A DNA stretch of 64,000 bases from Actinomadura graeca. GTDB lineage: Bacteria > Actinomycetota > Actinomycetes > Streptosporangiales > Streptosporangiaceae. A program made the translations under genes and the position numbers. The stretch covers positions 620,001 to 684,000 of the forward strand of contig NZ_CP059572.1 of assembly GCF_019175365.1 (NCBI RefSeq), read 5' to 3'. The notes below the pieces were generated by a model that was not told the origin of the DNA, did not search any database, and saw only the letters and a list, made by a program, of their open reading frames with translations. Every line of letters starts with the position of its first letter. Within the stretch, counting starts at the first letter, position 1. Shown here one piece after another: positions 10,447 to 18,843 of this stretch.

Positions 10447-12138
10447 GTGTCCGGATTCGACGTACTGACGCGCGGCGACGTGCTGGACTCGGCGCTGCGG
10501 GCGAGGGACTACCTCGTCGGCTGCGGCGTCCCCGGCGCGCTCGCCGCCAAGGACCCGCGGCTGTGGGGACGGCGAGCGGTCGACCACAGCCGGCTGGGAT
10601 GGCTCGACCTGCCGTTCGCCTCCCGGGGCCTGCTGAAGCAGGTGGACGGGCTGGTCACCGAGGCGCGCTACTCGGGCCTCGACCACATCGCGCTGATCGG
10701 GGTGGGCGCCGAGAGCCTGGCCGCCCAGGCGATCATGGAGGCGCACGCGCCCGCGGCGACGGCGCCGCCGCGGCACGGCGCGCCCGGCCGGCCCACCGGC
10801 GAGCTGACCGTGCTGGACGGCAGCGACACCGCCGGGCTCGCGTTCGTCCTGGAGCGGCTCGACCGGACGCTGGTCGTGCTGGCCAGCAAGGCGGGCGTGT
10901 CGCTGGAGGGCGACGCCTACCGGCGGATCCTCGCGAACGCGTTCCGCGAGCGGGGGCTGTCCGACCGGGAGATCGCGAGCCGGTTCCTGGTGATCACCGA
11001 CCATGGAAGCCCGCTGCACGACTTCGCGCGGCAGTGCGGGTACCGGATCGGGCTCACCGACCCGTACCTGCCGGGCCACTTCGGCGCGCTGTCGGCGTAC
11101 GGGCTGGTGCCCTCGGTGCTCGCGGGCGCCGACGCCGAGCGGCTGCTGGACGAGGCGGCGTCCCTGGTCCCGTCGCTGTCCAAGGACGAGGACAACCCCG
11201 GCCTGCTGCTCGGCGCGATCCTCGGCGGCAGCGCGCAGCAGGGCTCCGGGGCCATCGCCCGCGACAAGGTGATGCTGCGCGAGGCGGGCGGGCCCGGCGC
11301 GCTCGGGGCGTGGATCTCCCAGCTCCTCGCGGTCGGCACCGGCAAGCGGGGGCGGGGCGTGCTGGCGTTCGAGCCGCCGGGCGTCAAGGGCGCGTTCCCG
11401 GACGTGCACGGCGTGGCGCTGAACCCGCGGTCGCCGGCCCAGGAGGACGCCGACACCTCGGTGTGGGCGCCGCTGGGCGCACAGTTCCTGCTGTGGGAGT
11501 ACGCGACGGCCGTCGCCGGGTGGCTGCTCGGCGTCAACCCGTTCGAGGCGGGCGGCACGTCCGTCCAGGAGACCGAGGACGACGCGGCGGCGCTGCTGCG
11601 CGCGGCGCGCGGGGGCCCGCTGGCGGCGGAGCCGCCGGTGTACGAGGAGGACGGCATCGAGGTGCACGCCGACTTCCCGTGGCCGCCCGGCGCCGACCTG
11701 CGGACGGTCCTCGGCGGGCTGACGGCCGCGGTGCCCTCCGAGGGCTACCTGTCGGTGGTGACGTACCTGTCCGGCGACTTCTCGGGCCGCTACCTCGCGC
11801 CGTCGTTCGCGCGCGCCTCCGGCCGTCCCGTGGTGTACGGGCCGGGCCCCTCCTATCCCCACGCCACCGGCCCCATCCACAAGGACGGGCGGGGCAACGG
11901 CGCGTTCCTCGTCATCACCGGCGACCCGTCGCCGGGTGACACGCTGGCCGAGCACCCCGTGCCCGGGCGGCCCTACAGCCTGGCCAAGTTGCAGCTGGCG
12001 CGCGCGCTGGCCGAGGTGCGTGCGCTGCGCAACCGCGGCCTGCCCGTCCTCCGGCTGCACCTGGGCGACCCGGTCGACGGTGCGGGCGTGCTCACCGAGG
12101 CGGTGCGGGCCGTGGCGGGAGCGGGACGCGGGACGTGA
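10447..12138 (+). CDS. Phosphoglucose isomerase-like protein, copy 2 (degenerate)
   Basis: 563 residues, same two-domain Pgi fold as its neighbours. The GTG at 10447 follows an excellent Shine-Dalgarno (GGAGGAGG), so the upstream ATG/GTG codons are rejected. Family blocks kept: [59 protein letters not shown] and VPGRPYSLAKLQLARAL. The phosphate loop reads SKAGVSLEG instead of SKSGSTxET, and the catalytic-Glu loop reads AVGTGKRGRG with no Glu. An insert of about 15 residues rich in Ala/Pro/Gly interrupts the first domain near residue 100. It ends in a four-base overlap (GTGA) with copy 3, so the two are translationally coupled. Confidence 0.83.
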   Translation: MSGFDVLTRGDVLDSALRARDYLVGCGVPGALAAKDPRLWGRRAVDHSRLGWLDLPFASRGLLKQVDGLVTEARYSGLDHIALIGVGAESLAAQAIMEAHAPAATAPPRHGAPGRPTGELTVLDGSDTAGLAFVLERLDRTLVVLASKAGVSLEGDAYRRILANAFRERGLSDREIASRFLVITDHGSPLHDFARQCGYRIGLTDPYLPGHFGALSAYGLVPSVLAGADAERLLDEAASLVPSLSKDEDNPGLLLGAILGGSAQQGSGAIARDKVMLREAGGPGALGAWISQLLAVGTGKRGRGVLAFEPPGVKGAFPDVHGVALNPRSPAQEDADTSVWAPLGAQFLLWEYATAVAGWLLGVNPFEAGGTSVQETEDDAAALLRAARGGPLAAEPPVYEEDGIEVHADFPWPPGADLRTVLGGLTAAVPSEGYLSVVTYLSGDFSGRYLAPSFARASGRPVVYGPGPSYPHATGPIHKDGRGNGAFLVITGDPSPGDTLAEHPVPGRPYSLAKLQLARALAEVRALRNRGLPVLRLHLGDPVDGAGVLTEAVRAVAGAGRGT

Positions 12139-13784
12139 CCGGCTTCACCGCGGTCGTCTCGGGGGAGACGGCGATCACCGCCCGGGGGATGCTCCGGGAG
12201 GCGGCCGAGCGCGTCCTCGGCCGCCTGTGGATCGATCAGGTCCCCGTCCGGCTCGCCTCGGAGGAGGCGACGCTGTGGCCGTCCTCGGCCGCCGCCGACG
12301 AGGAGGGCCGGGCGCTGTGCTGGCCCGGGCAGCCGGGCGCCGCGCGGGCGGTGCTCGACCGGGCGTCCGAGCTGCGCGACCGGGCCCGTGACGACGGGCT
12401 CTCCGAGGTGGTCCTGCTCGGCCACGGCGCCCCGGCGCGGGCGGCGGAGGCGATCGTCCGGCACGCGGCGGGCGCGCCGGGGCCGCTCGACCCGCTGGAC
12501 GCGTCCGGCCGGTTCTCCGCGCCCGGTTCCCTGACGGTGCTGGACGGCCCGGAGCCGGGCCCGCTGGTGCGCCTCGGCGACGACCGGGAGCGGCTCGCCC
12601 GGACCGTGGTCGTGGTCACCGGCGACGACCCCGGCACCGAGACGCTCCGCCGGGTGATGCTCCGCATGCTGGCCGAGGCCGGGCTGTCCCCCGCCGAGGT
12701 CGCGCGCCGGTTCGTCACGGTGGCGGCGCCGGACGCGGCACCGGCCAAGCTCGCCGCCGAGGCCGGGCACGCCGTGGTCGAGGCCCCGGCGCCCACCGCC
12801 TTCGGCGCCCTGTCCCCCTACGCCCTGGTGCCGGCCGCGCTCGCGGGCGCGGACACGGCGGCGCTGCTCGACGGCGCCGCGGCCGTCCTGCCGTCGCTGA
12901 CCCGGCCGGAGAACAACCCGGGGCTGGTCCTCGGCGCGATCCTCGGCGGCGCCGCGCGCACCGGGCGGCGGACGGTCGTGCTGGGCGGCCACCCCGCGGG
13001 GCTCCCGGGCGTCGGGGCGTGGATCGGGCGCCTGCTGGACGAGGCCGTCCACGGGCGGCTCATGCCGGTCGTCCAGGCCGGGGGCCTGCCGCTGGCACCC
13101 GCCGACGACCTGTTCCTGGTGACGCTCGACGGGCGCCCGCGCCAGGACGACGCCACCGTGTCCGGGCCGCTGGCCGCGCAGCTGGTGGTCTGGGAGTACG
13201 CCGCGGCCGTGGCCGCCTACCTGCTGGAGCTGGACCCGCTCACGCCGCCCGCCCGTCCCGCCCCGCAGACCCTCGACGGGGGAATGGGCGATCCGCTGCT
13301 GGTGGACGGCGAGCCGGGCGCCGCAGTGGAGGCGTACACCGGCGAGGCCGGGTTCGCGGACGCCGGCGGCCTGGCGCCCCTGCTGGACGGGCTCGCCCGG
13401 CGGGTCGGCCCGGACGAGCACCTGGCGATCGTCGCCTATCTCGACGCCGACGAGGCGCGCGGGCAGGGAGCGCAGGTCCGGCGGCTGGCGGCGCTGCTGG
13501 CCTCGCGGTGCGCCCGTCCCGTCACCGTCAGTTGGGGCTGCCGTTACCCGGCGTTCGGGAATGATCTCCGGGAGAAGGGCGTATACCTGTTGGTGACCGG
13601 AAACGTCGTCCGCGACGTCCCGGTCCCGGACCGGCATCACCGGCTGGGCATGCTCCAGCTCGCGCAGGCCCTCGGCGACGCCCGCGCGGCGCGCGGGGAC
13701 GGCCGGCCGGTGGTGCGGCTGCACCTGCAGGACCGCTGGGCGGGCCTCGCCCGGCTGCTCGACTCCGCCCGAGGAGGGGCATGA
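12135..13784 (+). CDS. Phosphoglucose isomerase-like protein, copy 3 (most degenerate)
   Basis: 549 residues; homology to copies 1 and 2 is clear from [50 protein letters not shown] and VPDRHHRLGMLQLAQALGDA. The phosphate loop is VTGDDPGTET, the catalytic-Glu region is DEAVHGRLMP with the GK-x-GKG segment deleted, and the C-terminal HKGG block is replaced by NDLREKG, so the catalytic Lys context is also lost. It is best regarded as a pseudoenzyme in an intact reading frame; absence of stops or frameshifts argues for selection on another role. The start GTG overlaps copy 2, and the stop overlaps a possible 69-codon ORF. Confidence 0.8.
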   Translation: MTGFTAVVSGETAITARGMLREAAERVLGRLWIDQVPVRLASEEATLWPSSAAADEEGRALCWPGQPGAARAVLDRASELRDRARDDGLSEVVLLGHGAPARAAEAIVRHAAGAPGPLDPLDASGRFSAPGSLTVLDGPEPGPLVRLGDDRERLARTVVVVTGDDPGTETLRRVMLRMLAEAGLSPAEVARRFVTVAAPDAAPAKLAAEAGHAVVEAPAPTAFGALSPYALVPAALAGADTAALLDGAAAVLPSLTRPENNPGLVLGAILGGAARTGRRTVVLGGHPAGLPGVGAWIGRLLDEAVHGRLMPVVQAGGLPLAPADDLFLVTLDGRPRQDDATVSGPLAAQLVVWEYAAAVAAYLLELDPLTPPARPAPQTLDGGMGDPLLVDGEPGAAVEAYTGEAGFADAGGLAPLLDGLARRVGPDEHLAIVAYLDADEARGQGAQVRRLAALLASRCARPVTVSWGCRYPAFGNDLREKGVYLLVTGNVVRDVPVPDRHHRLGMLQLAQALGDARAARGDGRPVVRLHLQDRWAGLARLLDSARGGA

Positions 13785-13990
13785 GCGCGTCGCCGGCGGC
13801 GACACCCGCGCCCGCGACGCCCCGTGCCGCGCCGCCACAGAGCTTGACACGTCATCGACACGAAATGCGTGGTCATATCAGGATGCGCAATGAGTGCAGA
13901 GCGGGCCGTCCATCCGGGGCGGACCGCGATACCAGGACGGGACAGTGGGCAGGAACGGTCCACACAGGTGCAGAGGGGGCCGTCACGTGA
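13781..13990 (+). CDS. Possible small coupled ORF between pgi-like copy 3 and zwf
   Basis: A 69-codon frame whose ATG overlaps the stop of the preceding gene (ATGA) and whose TGA overlaps the zwf GTG start (GTGA), a pattern typical of translationally coupled genes. The predicted product is basic, Pro/Ala-rich at the start, and matches no family I know. The base composition dips in GC between about 13840 and 13890, with TTGACA-like and AT-rich elements that could instead be a zwf promoter and leader. Both readings are open. Confidence 0.3.
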   Translation: MSASPAATPAPATPRAAPPQSLTRHRHEMRGHIRMRNECRAGRPSGADRDTRTGQWAGTVHTGAEGAVT

Positions 13991-15513
13991 CAAACGCCGC
14001 AAATCCACTCAGGGACCCGCGGGACAAGCGCCTGCCGCGCGTGGCCGGGCCGTGCGTGCTCGTGCTGTTCGGGGTCACCGGGGACCTCGCGCGCAAGAAG
14101 CTCCTCCCGGCCATCTACGACCTGTCGAACCGCGGGCTGCTCCCGCCGGGGTTCTCCCTCGTCGGGTTCGCCAGGCGCGACTGGGAGAACGAGGACTTCC
14201 GGCAGATCGCCTACGAGGCGGTGAAGGCGCACGCGCGGACCCCGTTCCGGGAGGACGTGTGGACGCACCTGTCGGAGGGCATGCACTTCGTCCCCGGTGA
14301 GTTCAGCGACCCGGGCGCGTTCGACACCCTGGCCATGGCGGTCAAGGAGCTGGACGACAGCCGCGGGACGGGCGGCAACTACGCCTTCTACCTGTCGATC
14401 CCCCCGAAGTTCTTCCCGCAGGTCGTCGAGCAGCTGCAGCGCAGCGGGCTGGCCGAGCGCAGGGAGCGCTCGTGGCGCCGGGTGGTCATCGAGAAGCCGT
14501 TCGGGCACGACCTGGCGAGCGCCAAGGAGCTGAACGCCACCGTCCACCGCGTGTTCCCCGAGGAGTCGATCTTCCGGATCGACCACTACCTCGGCAAGGA
14601 GACGGTCCAGAACATCCTGGCGCTGCGGTTCGCCAACACGATGTACGAGCCGATCTGGAACCGCTCGTTCGTCGACCACGTGCAGATCACGATGGCCGAG
14701 GACATCGGCATCGGCGGCCGCGCCGGCTACTACGACGGCATCGGCGCCGCCCGCGACGTCATCCAGAACCACCTGCTCCAGCTGCTCGCGCTGACGGCGA
14801 TGGAGGAGCCGACGTCGTTCAGCGCCGAGGCCGTCCGCGCGGAGAAGGCGAAGATCCTGTCCTCGGTGCGGGTACCCGGCGACCTCGCCCAGTCCACCGC
14901 CCGCGGCCAGTACGCCGCGGGCTGGCAGGGCGGCGTCAGCGTCCGGGGATACCTGGAGGAGGAGGGCATCCCCGCCGACTCGCGCACCGAGACCTACGCC
15001 GCGGTCAAGCTGGAGATCGACAACCGCCGCTGGGCTGGCGTGCCGTTCTACCTGCGCACCGGCAAGCGCCTCAGCCGCCGGGTGACGGAGGTCGCGATGG
15101 TGTTCCAGCAGGCGCCGCACCTGCCGTTCTCGCACACCGACACCGAGGAGCTCGGGCAGAACGCGCTGGTGATGCGGGTGCAGCCGGACGAGGGCATCAC
15201 GGTGCGGTTCGGGTCGAAGGTGCCGGGCACCTCGATGGAGATCCGCGACGTCAACATGGACTTCGCCTACGGCGAGTCGTTCACCGAGTCCTCCCCCGAG
15301 GCGTACGAGCGGCTGCTGCTGGACGTGCTGATCGGCGATCCCCCGCTGTTCCCGCGGCAGGAGGAGGTCGAGCTGTCCTGGAAGATCCTCGACCCGATCG
15401 AGGAGTACTGGGCGGAGCGGGGCGGCCTCGACCAGTACCGGTCCGGCGGCTACGGGCCCGACAGCGCCGACGAGCTGATGGCGCGCGACGGGCGTACCTG
15501 GAGGCGACTCTAA
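13987..15513 (+). CDS. zwf: Glucose-6-phosphate 1-dehydrogenase
   Basis: 508-residue enzyme catalysing the first oxidative step of the pentose phosphate pathway, giving NADPH. The nucleotide-binding motif FGVTGDLARKK lies near residue 25. The substrate and catalytic block RIDHYLGKETVQN is intact, as are EKPFGHD and the C-terminal AYERLLLDVLIGD. The GTG at 13987 is chosen because a GAGGGGG sequence lies about nine bases upstream and the longer in-frame extension is unlike the family. opcA starts two bases after the stop. The order zwf-opcA-pgl is the standard actinobacterial one. Confidence 0.97.
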   Translation: MTNAANPLRDPRDKRLPRVAGPCVLVLFGVTGDLARKKLLPAIYDLSNRGLLPPGFSLVGFARRDWENEDFRQIAYEAVKAHARTPFREDVWTHLSEGMHFVPGEFSDPGAFDTLAMAVKELDDSRGTGGNYAFYLSIPPKFFPQVVEQLQRSGLAERRERSWRRVVIEKPFGHDLASAKELNATVHRVFPEESIFRIDHYLGKETVQNILALRFANTMYEPIWNRSFVDHVQITMAEDIGIGGRAGYYDGIGAARDVIQNHLLQLLALTAMEEPTSFSAEAVRAEKAKILSSVRVPGDLAQSTARGQYAAGWQGGVSVRGYLEEEGIPADSRTETYAAVKLEIDNRRWAGVPFYLRTGKRLSRRVTEVAMVFQQAPHLPFSHTDTEELGQNALVMRVQPDEGITVRFGSKVPGTSMEIRDVNMDFAYGESFTESSPEAYERLLLDVLIGDPPLFPRQEEVELSWKILDPIEEYWAERGGLDQYRSGGYGPDSADELMARDGRTWRRL

Positions 15514-15515
15514 CG

Positions 15516-16667
15516 ATGAACATCGATCTCACCGGCACCTCCACCCGCAGGATCCAGGAGGCGCTGACCCAGGCGCGGCACCTGATGGGCGGCCCGGCCG
15601 TCGGCATGGTGCTCACCCTGATCATCGTGACGGACGAGTCGGCGCAGTACGACGCGGTCCGCGCGGCCACCGAGGCGGCGCGCGAGCACCCGTGCCGGGT
15701 GCTGACCGTCATCTCCCGCGACCCGCGCGGCAGCTCCTCCCGGCTGGACGCCGAGATCCGGATGGGCGAGACCGGCCCCGGCGAGACCGTCCTGCTGCGC
15801 ATGTACGGGCCGCTCGCCGAGCACGCCGACTCGGTGGTCGTCCCGCTGCTGATGCCCGACACCCCCGTCGTCACGTGGTGGCCGGGCGGCCAGGTGCCGA
15901 AGCACCCGGCCAAGGACCCGCTCGGGCGGCTCGCGCAGCGGCGCGTCACCGACTCCTACGCGGCCCGCGACCGGCTGGGCACGCTGGCGCAGCTCGCCGA
16001 GGGCTACCGCCCGGGCGACACCGACTTCACCTGGACGAGGCTGACGTCGTGGCGGTCGCTGCTGGCGGCGTCGCTCGACCAGGACCACGACGAGATCGTG
16101 TCGGGCGAGGTCGTCGCCGAGCCCGACAGCCCGAGCGCGGAGCTGCTGGCCGCGTGGCTGTCGATCCGGCTCGGCGTCGCCGTCGGCCGGACGGTCTCCG
16201 AGGGCCCCGGCATCACCGGCGTGAAGCTGGCGACGTCGGGCGGCGACATCGTGATCGACCGCCCGGACGGCCGGGTGGCGACGCTGTGCCGTCCCGGGCA
16301 GCCCGACCGGCAGGTGTCGCTGGTGCGGCGCCCGATGGCGGAGCTGCTGGCCGAGGAGCTGCGGCGCCTCGACCCCGACGAGGTCTACCAGGAGGCGGCG
16401 GCCCGGTTCGCCAAGGACCTGGCGGGCGGGGCGACCAGCGAGGGCGTCGCGAGCGAGCCGCTGTCGGCGACGGCCGCCGCGGCCACGACCGAGGCCGCCG
16501 CGAAGGACGCCGAGGAGTCCGGCCGCCCCCCGGGCCCGGCCGGGCCGGGGAAGCCGCCGCCGGGGCCGGAGGCGTCCGGAGGGTCGAACGGCACGCCCGG
16601 TCCGGGGCGCGCGCGCAACTTCCTGCCGAAGAAGCCGGGGCCGGACCTGCCCCCGAGGGACGCGTGA
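15516..16667 (+). CDS. opcA: Glucose-6-phosphate dehydrogenase assembly protein OpcA
   Basis: 383 residues. OpcA is required for assembly and redox control of G6PDH in cyanobacteria and is co-operonic with zwf in actinobacteria. Characteristic blocks are VLTLIIVTDE, HPCRVLTVI, PLLMPDTPVVTWWPG and RVTDSYA. After about residue 305 the protein has a long Ala/Pro/Gly-rich tail with no predicted fold, ending in a basic LPKKPG segment. Its stop overlaps the pgl GTG by four bases, indicating coupling. Confidence 0.95.
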   Translation: MNIDLTGTSTRRIQEALTQARHLMGGPAVGMVLTLIIVTDESAQYDAVRAATEAAREHPCRVLTVISRDPRGSSSRLDAEIRMGETGPGETVLLRMYGPLAEHADSVVVPLLMPDTPVVTWWPGGQVPKHPAKDPLGRLAQRRVTDSYAARDRLGTLAQLAEGYRPGDTDFTWTRLTSWRSLLAASLDQDHDEIVSGEVVAEPDSPSAELLAAWLSIRLGVAVGRTVSEGPGITGVKLATSGGDIVIDRPDGRVATLCRPGQPDRQVSLVRRPMAELLAEELRRLDPDEVYQEAAARFAKDLAGGATSEGVASEPLSATAAAATTEAAAKDAEESGRPPGPAGPGKPPPGPEASGGSNGTPGPGRARNFLPKKPGPDLPPRDA

Positions 16668-17440
16668 CGGCCCCGGGCGTCGTGGTCCACCGCGACCAGG
16701 ACCTGCTGGCCCACGCCGTCGCGGCGCGGCTGGTGACGCGGCTCGTGGACGCCCAGGCGGCGCGCGGGTCGGCGTCGGTGGTGCTGACCGGCGGCGGCGT
16801 CGGCACGGCGGTGCTCGCCGCGGTCGCGGCGTCGCCCGCGCGGGACGCGGTCGACTGGGGGCGGCTGGACGTGTGGTGGGGCGACGAGCGGTTCCTGCCG
16901 TCCGGCGATCCCGAGCGCAACGAGACCGGCGCCCGCGCGGCGCTGCTCGACCACGTGCCGCTCGACCCCGCGCGGGTCCATCCGATGGGGGCGCAGGACG
17001 GCCCGGACGGCGACGACCCCGACGCCGCCGCCGAGCGGTACGTCACGCGGCTGCGCGCGGCGGCCGGTCCCGGCGGCGGCCCGGTCCCCGCGTTCGACGT
17101 GCTGATGCTGGGCGTCGGGCCGGACGCGCACGTCGCGTCCCTGTTCCCCGGCATGCCCGCGCTGGACGACGGGCGCGCCGCGGTGGCGGTGCGCGGCGCG
17201 CCGAAGCCGCCGCCGACCCGGATCTCCCTGACGTTCCCGTCGCTGCGCGCGGCGCGCGAGGTGTGGGTGCTGGCGTCGGGCGCGTCGAAGGCGGAGGCCG
17301 TCCGGCTGGGCCTGTCGGAGACGGACCCGTCGCGGGCGCCCGTCGCGGGCGCGCGGGGGTCGGAGCGCACGCTGTTCCTGATCGACCGCGCCGCCGCGCC
17401 GGAGCCGGGCCCCGGCTCCGGGCGGGACGGCTCCGCCTGA
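16664..17440 (+). CDS. pgl: 6-phosphogluconolactonase
   Basis: 258 residues, glucosamine-6-phosphate isomerase/6-phosphogluconolactonase superfamily. It hydrolyses the lactone made by Zwf. Motifs: VLTGGGVGTAVL near residue 37, VDWGRLDVWWGDERF with its Asp-Glu-Arg, and LMLGVGPDAHVASLFPG, in which the usual G-x-DGHtAS is GPDAHVAS. Last gene of the tkt-to-pgl operon; a strong palindrome follows eight bases after the stop. Confidence 0.95.
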   Translation: MTAPGVVVHRDQDLLAHAVAARLVTRLVDAQAARGSASVVLTGGGVGTAVLAAVAASPARDAVDWGRLDVWWGDERFLPSGDPERNETGARAALLDHVPLDPARVHPMGAQDGPDGDDPDAAAERYVTRLRAAAGPGGGPVPAFDVLMLGVGPDAHVASLFPGMPALDDGRAAVAVRGAPKPPPTRISLTFPSLRAAREVWVLASGASKAEAVRLGLSETDPSRAPVAGARGSERTLFLIDRAAAPEPGPGSGRDGSA

Positions 17441-17447
17441 GGTCACG

Positions 17448-17487
17448 GCGGTGACGCGTGGCGGGGATCCCCGCCACGCGTCACCGC
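17448..17487 (+). terminator. 40-bp perfect palindrome after pgl
   Basis: Every base from 17448 to 17487 pairs with its partner about the centre at 17467/17468 (centre GGGGATCCCC). The RNA would form a stem of about 18 bp with a minimal loop. It has no T-tract, consistent with actinomycete terminators. It closes the pentose-phosphate operon. Confidence 0.75.
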
Positions 17488-17603
17488 GCACGGCCGGGCC
17501 GCCGCGCGCGGCGGGCGAACGCGATCGATATATACGCATTCATTCGACAAATCCGTGCATAACCTGACAGGACCACCGGTGTCGAGTGAAGGGGAGGGCC
17601 GTC

Positions 17604-18797
17604 GTGCGCAAGGGCCGGGTCGGATCGGCGGGCGCCGTGATCGTCGGGGCGGTGGCCATCGCCGCCGCGGGCTGCTCGTCCGGAGGCGGCGGCAAGGGCG
17701 GGGACGGCGACGGCGGGCCGCCCGCCAGGCTGGCCATCTCCCCCGCGACCGGGGCCGCGCAGGTCGCGCCCGAGCAGCCCGTCACGGTCAAGGCCGACAA
17801 CGGGAGGCTGACGAGCGTCACCCTCACCTACGGCGGGAACCAGAAGGCCCCGGGAACGCTGGCGGCCGACGGCCGGTCCTGGCGGTCGGCCTCGAACCTG
17901 CGTCCCGCCACGACGTACACGGTGACGGCGCGGGGCAGCGGCGAGGGCGGCAAGCAGGTCACGGCCACGTCCACGTTCACGACGCTCACGCCGCGCAAGA
18001 AGCTGGAGAGCGGCATGTCGCCCCTGGAGGGCGAGACCGTCGGCGTCGGGATGCCGGTGCAGCTGCTGCTGTCCAGGCCGGTCACCACCAAGGAGGGCAA
18101 GGCCGCCGTCGAGCGTGCCTTGGAGGTGCGCATGTCGCGGCCCGTCCAGGGCGCCTGGTACTGGATCAGCGACAAGGAGGTCGACTTCCGGCCCCGCGAC
18201 TACTGGCCGGCCGGGGAGAGGGTGAAGGTCGTCGCGCACCTCGCGGGCCTCAAGGCGGGCGAGGGCATGTACGGCATGAAGGACCGCACGCTCACCTTCA
18301 AGGTCGGCCCCCGGCACGTCACCACCATCGACGCCAAGCGGCACCGCGCGACGGTCACCGACGGCGGCAGGACCGTCCGGACGATGAAGGTCAGCCTCGG
18401 CAAGCCCGGCCACGACAGCTACAGCGGGACGATGATCGCCCAGGAGAAGGCCGCGCACATCGTCATGGACTCGGCCACCACCGGCGACCCCGGCGAGTAC
18501 CGCATCCCGACGAAGTGGAACGTCCGGATGACCTACAGCGGGACGTTCGTGCACTCGGCGCCCTGGTCCACCGACGCGCAGGGCAACGACAACGTCAGCC
18601 ACGGATGCGTGAACGCCGCCCCCGCCGACGCCAAGTGGTTCTTCGACTTCACCAACCGCGGCGACGTCATCACGGTGACCGGGACGTCCAGGCGGCTCCA
18701 GTTCGGCAACGGCCCGACGCCCTGGGCCAAGTCCTGGGACGAGTGGCTGAAGGGCAGCGCGCTCGGCGCCCCGGTGACCGGCGCCCCGCTGGAGTGA
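17604..18797 (+). CDS. L,D-transpeptidase lipoprotein (YkuD/Ig-like, LdtMt2 type)
   Basis: 397-residue cell-wall enzyme that makes 3-3 crosslinks in peptidoglycan. The N-terminus has a lipoprotein signal (IAAAGCSS lipobox), then a Gly-rich linker, two Ig-like domains (about 35-235) and the YkuD catalytic domain. Catalytic residues are FVHSAPWS and SHGCVNA with Cys335. The GTG at 17604 is preferred because GGGGAGGG lies just upstream, although the GTG at 17586 is possible. The region before it (about 17525-17570) is unusually AT-rich and probably holds the promoter. It is convergent with the next gene across a shared hairpin. Confidence 0.92.
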   Translation: MRKGRVGSAGAVIVGAVAIAAAGCSSGGGGKGGDGDGGPPARLAISPATGAAQVAPEQPVTVKADNGRLTSVTLTYGGNQKAPGTLAADGRSWRSASNLRPATTYTVTARGSGEGGKQVTATSTFTTLTPRKKLESGMSPLEGETVGVGMPVQLLLSRPVTTKEGKAAVERALEVRMSRPVQGAWYWISDKEVDFRPRDYWPAGERVKVVAHLAGLKAGEGMYGMKDRTLTFKVGPRHVTTIDAKRHRATVTDGGRTVRTMKVSLGKPGHDSYSGTMIAQEKAAHIVMDSATTGDPGEYRIPTKWNVRMTYSGTFVHSAPWSTDAQGNDNVSHGCVNAAPADAKWFFDFTNRGDVITVTGTSRRLQFGNGPTPWAKSWDEWLKGSALGAPVTGAPLE

Positions 18798-18798
18798 C

Positions 18799-18826
18799 GG
18801 GGGCGGCGCCCGTGGACGCCGCCCCC
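18799..18826. terminator. Bidirectional hairpin between convergent genes
   Basis: Arms GGGGGCGGCG and CGCCGCCCCC (10 bp) around an eight-base loop, placed between the stop of the L,D-transpeptidase gene and the stop of the minus-strand hydrolase at 18844. It is likely to serve both. Confidence 0.6.
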
Positions 18827-18843
18827 CGCCCGGCCCTCGCGGG

